A DNA stretch of 64,000 nt from Thermoleophilia bacterium (GTDB taxonomy: Bacteria > Actinomycetota > Thermoleophilia > Solirubrobacterales > 70-9), in assembly GCA_016650125.1 (NCBI GenBank), contig JAENWT010000001.1, forward strand, positions 62,001 through 126,000, given 5' to 3'. A program made the position numbers and the translations under genes. The notes under the pieces were generated by a model. It had not been told where the DNA came from. It saw only the letters and a list, made by a program, of their open reading frames with translations, and searched no databases. Positions within the stretch are counted from its first letter, which is position 1; each line of letters opens with the position of its first letter. Positions 63,073-64,000 of the stretch are shown in pieces.

Positions 63073-63630
63073 CTACTCCGACGCCTTGACTGCTTCGACG
63101 TTGATCACGAGGTTGACCTTCTCGCCGACGACCGCGGCACCGCTGTCCAGGGTCGCGCCCCAGGAGATTCCGTAGTCGTTGCGGTTGATGACGCCACCGG
63201 CCTTGAGGCTGAGGACGGAGCTGCCATCCATGCCGATGCCGGCGCCTTCGACTTCGAGTTCGACTTCGGCCGGCTTGGTCACGCCGCGGAGGGTGAGGTC
63301 GCCGGTCACGCGGTAGGTCTCGCCGTCGACGGCTTCGATGCTGGTCGACTTGAACGTGCCCTGTGGGTTGCTCTCGGCGTCGAAGAAGTCCGGGCTGAGG
63401 AGGTGTCCGATGAGCTGCTCTTCGGGAACCTTGACGCTGGCTACTTCGATTGAGCCGTCGATGGCCTCGATGCCGTTTTCTCCGACCGTGACCGTTCCGG
63501 CGAATCCGCCGAAGCTGCCGCGGAAGGTGGAGATGCCGAGGTGCTTGACCTCGAAACCGACCTGCGAGTGAACGGTGTCGACGTTGTAGCTACCGGTCTC
63601 GATGCGTACTGCCTGTTCGGTGGTGCTCAT
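63073..63630 (-). CDS. YceI-family protein
   Basis: 185 residues, lipocalin-like barrel: 'YNVDTVHSQVGFEVKHLGISTFRGSFGGF', 'SPDFFDAESNPQGTFKST', 'VTGDLTLRGVTKPAEVELE', 'INRNDYGISW'. YceI proteins bind isoprenoid-type lipids and are induced by stress. No signal peptide, so cytoplasmic here. Divergent from a MarR regulator with two matching operators between; a YceI/MarR pair is a recurring arrangement. Confidence 0.92.
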   Translation of the reverse strand: MSTTEQAVRIETGSYNVDTVHSQVGFEVKHLGISTFRGSFGGFAGTVTVGENGIEAIDGSIEVASVKVPEEQLIGHLLSPDFFDAESNPQGTFKSTSIEAVDGETYRVTGDLTLRGVTKPAEVELEVEGAGIGMDGSSVLSLKAGGVINRNDYGISWGATLDSGAAVVGEKVNLVINVEAVKASE

Positions 63631-63663
63631 GATGGTCCTTTCAGAAAACGTTGTCTAAGAAAT

Positions 63664-63679
63664 AGTTGCGCAAGCAACT
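63664..63679. promoter_or_regulatory. MarR operator 1 (AGTTG-N6-CAACT)
   Basis: AGTTGCGCAAGCAACT, an inverted repeat between the yceI and marR starts, 34 bases before the yceI start codon. Confidence 0.7.
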
Positions 63680-63704
63680 GTTGTAAAAGGAACCATAGCA
63701 AAAG

Positions 63705-63722
63705 TAGTTGTTTTGTCAACTA
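63705..63722. promoter_or_regulatory. MarR operator 2 (AGTTG-N6-CAACT)
   Basis: TAGTTGTTTTGTCAACTA, same arms and the same 6-base gap as operator 1, 20 bases before the MarR start. Pairing of identical half-sites supports one regulator acting on both divergent promoters. Confidence 0.75.
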
Positions 63723-63742
63723 TATGCGTTACAATGTCTCCT

Positions 63743-64000
63743 ATGGCACAAGCAGCCCCCGCAACCACGAAGACCTCGAAGGTCGACGATCCGGCTTACG
63801 CAGCCGCATGGCAGGCCATTCGCAACTCCCACTTGACGGTGGTCGAGCGCATCGAGTCCGAGCTCTCGGATTCCGGACTGCCCGACCTTGCGTGGTACGA
63901 CGTGCTCGTGAAACTGGAGGTTTCAGCGGCTCCGGTACGGCCCAAGGACATGCTTTGTCAGGTCAGCGTCACCAAGTCCGGGCTGACCCGCCTGCTTGAC
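63743..64000 (+). CDS. MarR-family regulator, 3' end outside window
   Basis: The first 86 codons are visible: a short polar N-terminus, then 'AAWQAIRNSHLTVVERIESEL', 'LPDLAWYDVLVKLEVSAAPV' and 'VSVTKSGLTRLLD', the start of a MarR winged helix with its recognition helix. Start ATG 63743 or 63734, in the same frame. It probably represses itself and the divergent yceI-reductase operon via the two AGTTG-N6-CAACT sites. Confidence 0.85.
   Translation, partial: MAQAAPATTKTSKVDDPAYAAAWQAIRNSHLTVVERIESELSDSGLPDLAWYDVLVKLEVSAAPVRPKDMLCQVSVTKSGLTRLLD

Overview
The window looks like chromosomal DNA of a high-GC actinomycete-type bacterium, most plausibly a Thermoleophilia/Solirubrobacterales-like lineage and possibly a metagenome-derived contig. 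Support: uniformly GC-rich codon use with many GTG and TTG starts, tightly packed operons with ATGA/GTGA overlaps, an F420-type PPOX flavoprotein, a BsaP-like accessory gene in the biotin operon (known from mycobacteria), and paralogous secreted coiled-coil peptidoglycan hydrolases. The taxonomic call is inference. No rRNA, tRNA, CRISPR array, prophage or intact insertion sequence was seen.

Layout. 1-4.1 kb: a 5'-truncated secreted protein, a glutathione S-transferase-like protein, a thioesterase, then a HAD phosphatase and a HipA-like gene that both lose their 3' ends at one shared junction near 3,070. 4.1-9.2 kb: a GH113-like lipid- or membrane-anchored protein, a luciferase-like oxidoreductase, an NlpC/P60 hydrolase, and a BlaI/M56 pair. 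9.2-18.3 kb: a copper island with DUF305, Lgt, CsoR, CopZ, a secreted two-domain copper-type protein, CopA, a methyltransferase and a three-gene ABC exporter. CsoR-type operators lie between csoR and copZ, and a separate 19-bp palindrome is shared by two other promoters in the island. 18.4-22.7 kb: the biotin operon bioA-bioD-bioB-bsaP-bioF, all with 4-bp overlaps. 22.7-29.3 kb: a ferredoxin / ferredoxin reductase / haem membrane protein / ApbE electron-transfer cluster with two low-complexity secreted proteins, divergent from a two-component system.

29.3-30.0 kb is a small graveyard: a broken copy of the gene at 44.3 kb and a fragment of a tartrate/isopropylmalate-type dehydrogenase. 30.0-44.0 kb is the most coherent accessory system: aldehyde dehydrogenase and DAO-type FAD oxidoreductase on one strand, and divergently a PucR regulator, HyuA/HyuB, a complete polyamine-type ABC importer and an ectoine-hydrolase-like M24 enzyme. 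It reads as uptake and ring-opening of a small cyclic amide or amidine nitrogen compound followed by oxidation; the substrate cannot be read from sequence. 44.1-52.8 kb: TatA, a secreted protein, an ion channel with an unusual filter, a MarR/MFS pair, a second DAO paralogue, a PPOX protein, an M23 hydrolase, and an amidohydrolase operon. 52.9-56.9 kb: a second complete polyamine-type ABC importer.

57.0-64.0 kb: a crotonase fused to a RelA/SpoT-like HD hydrolase domain, a thiolase, a 1-kb repeat- and hairpin-rich non-coding region, L-2-hydroxyglutarate oxidase-like and FMN reductase genes, and YceI divergent from a MarR regulator that runs off the window end, with two matching operators between them.
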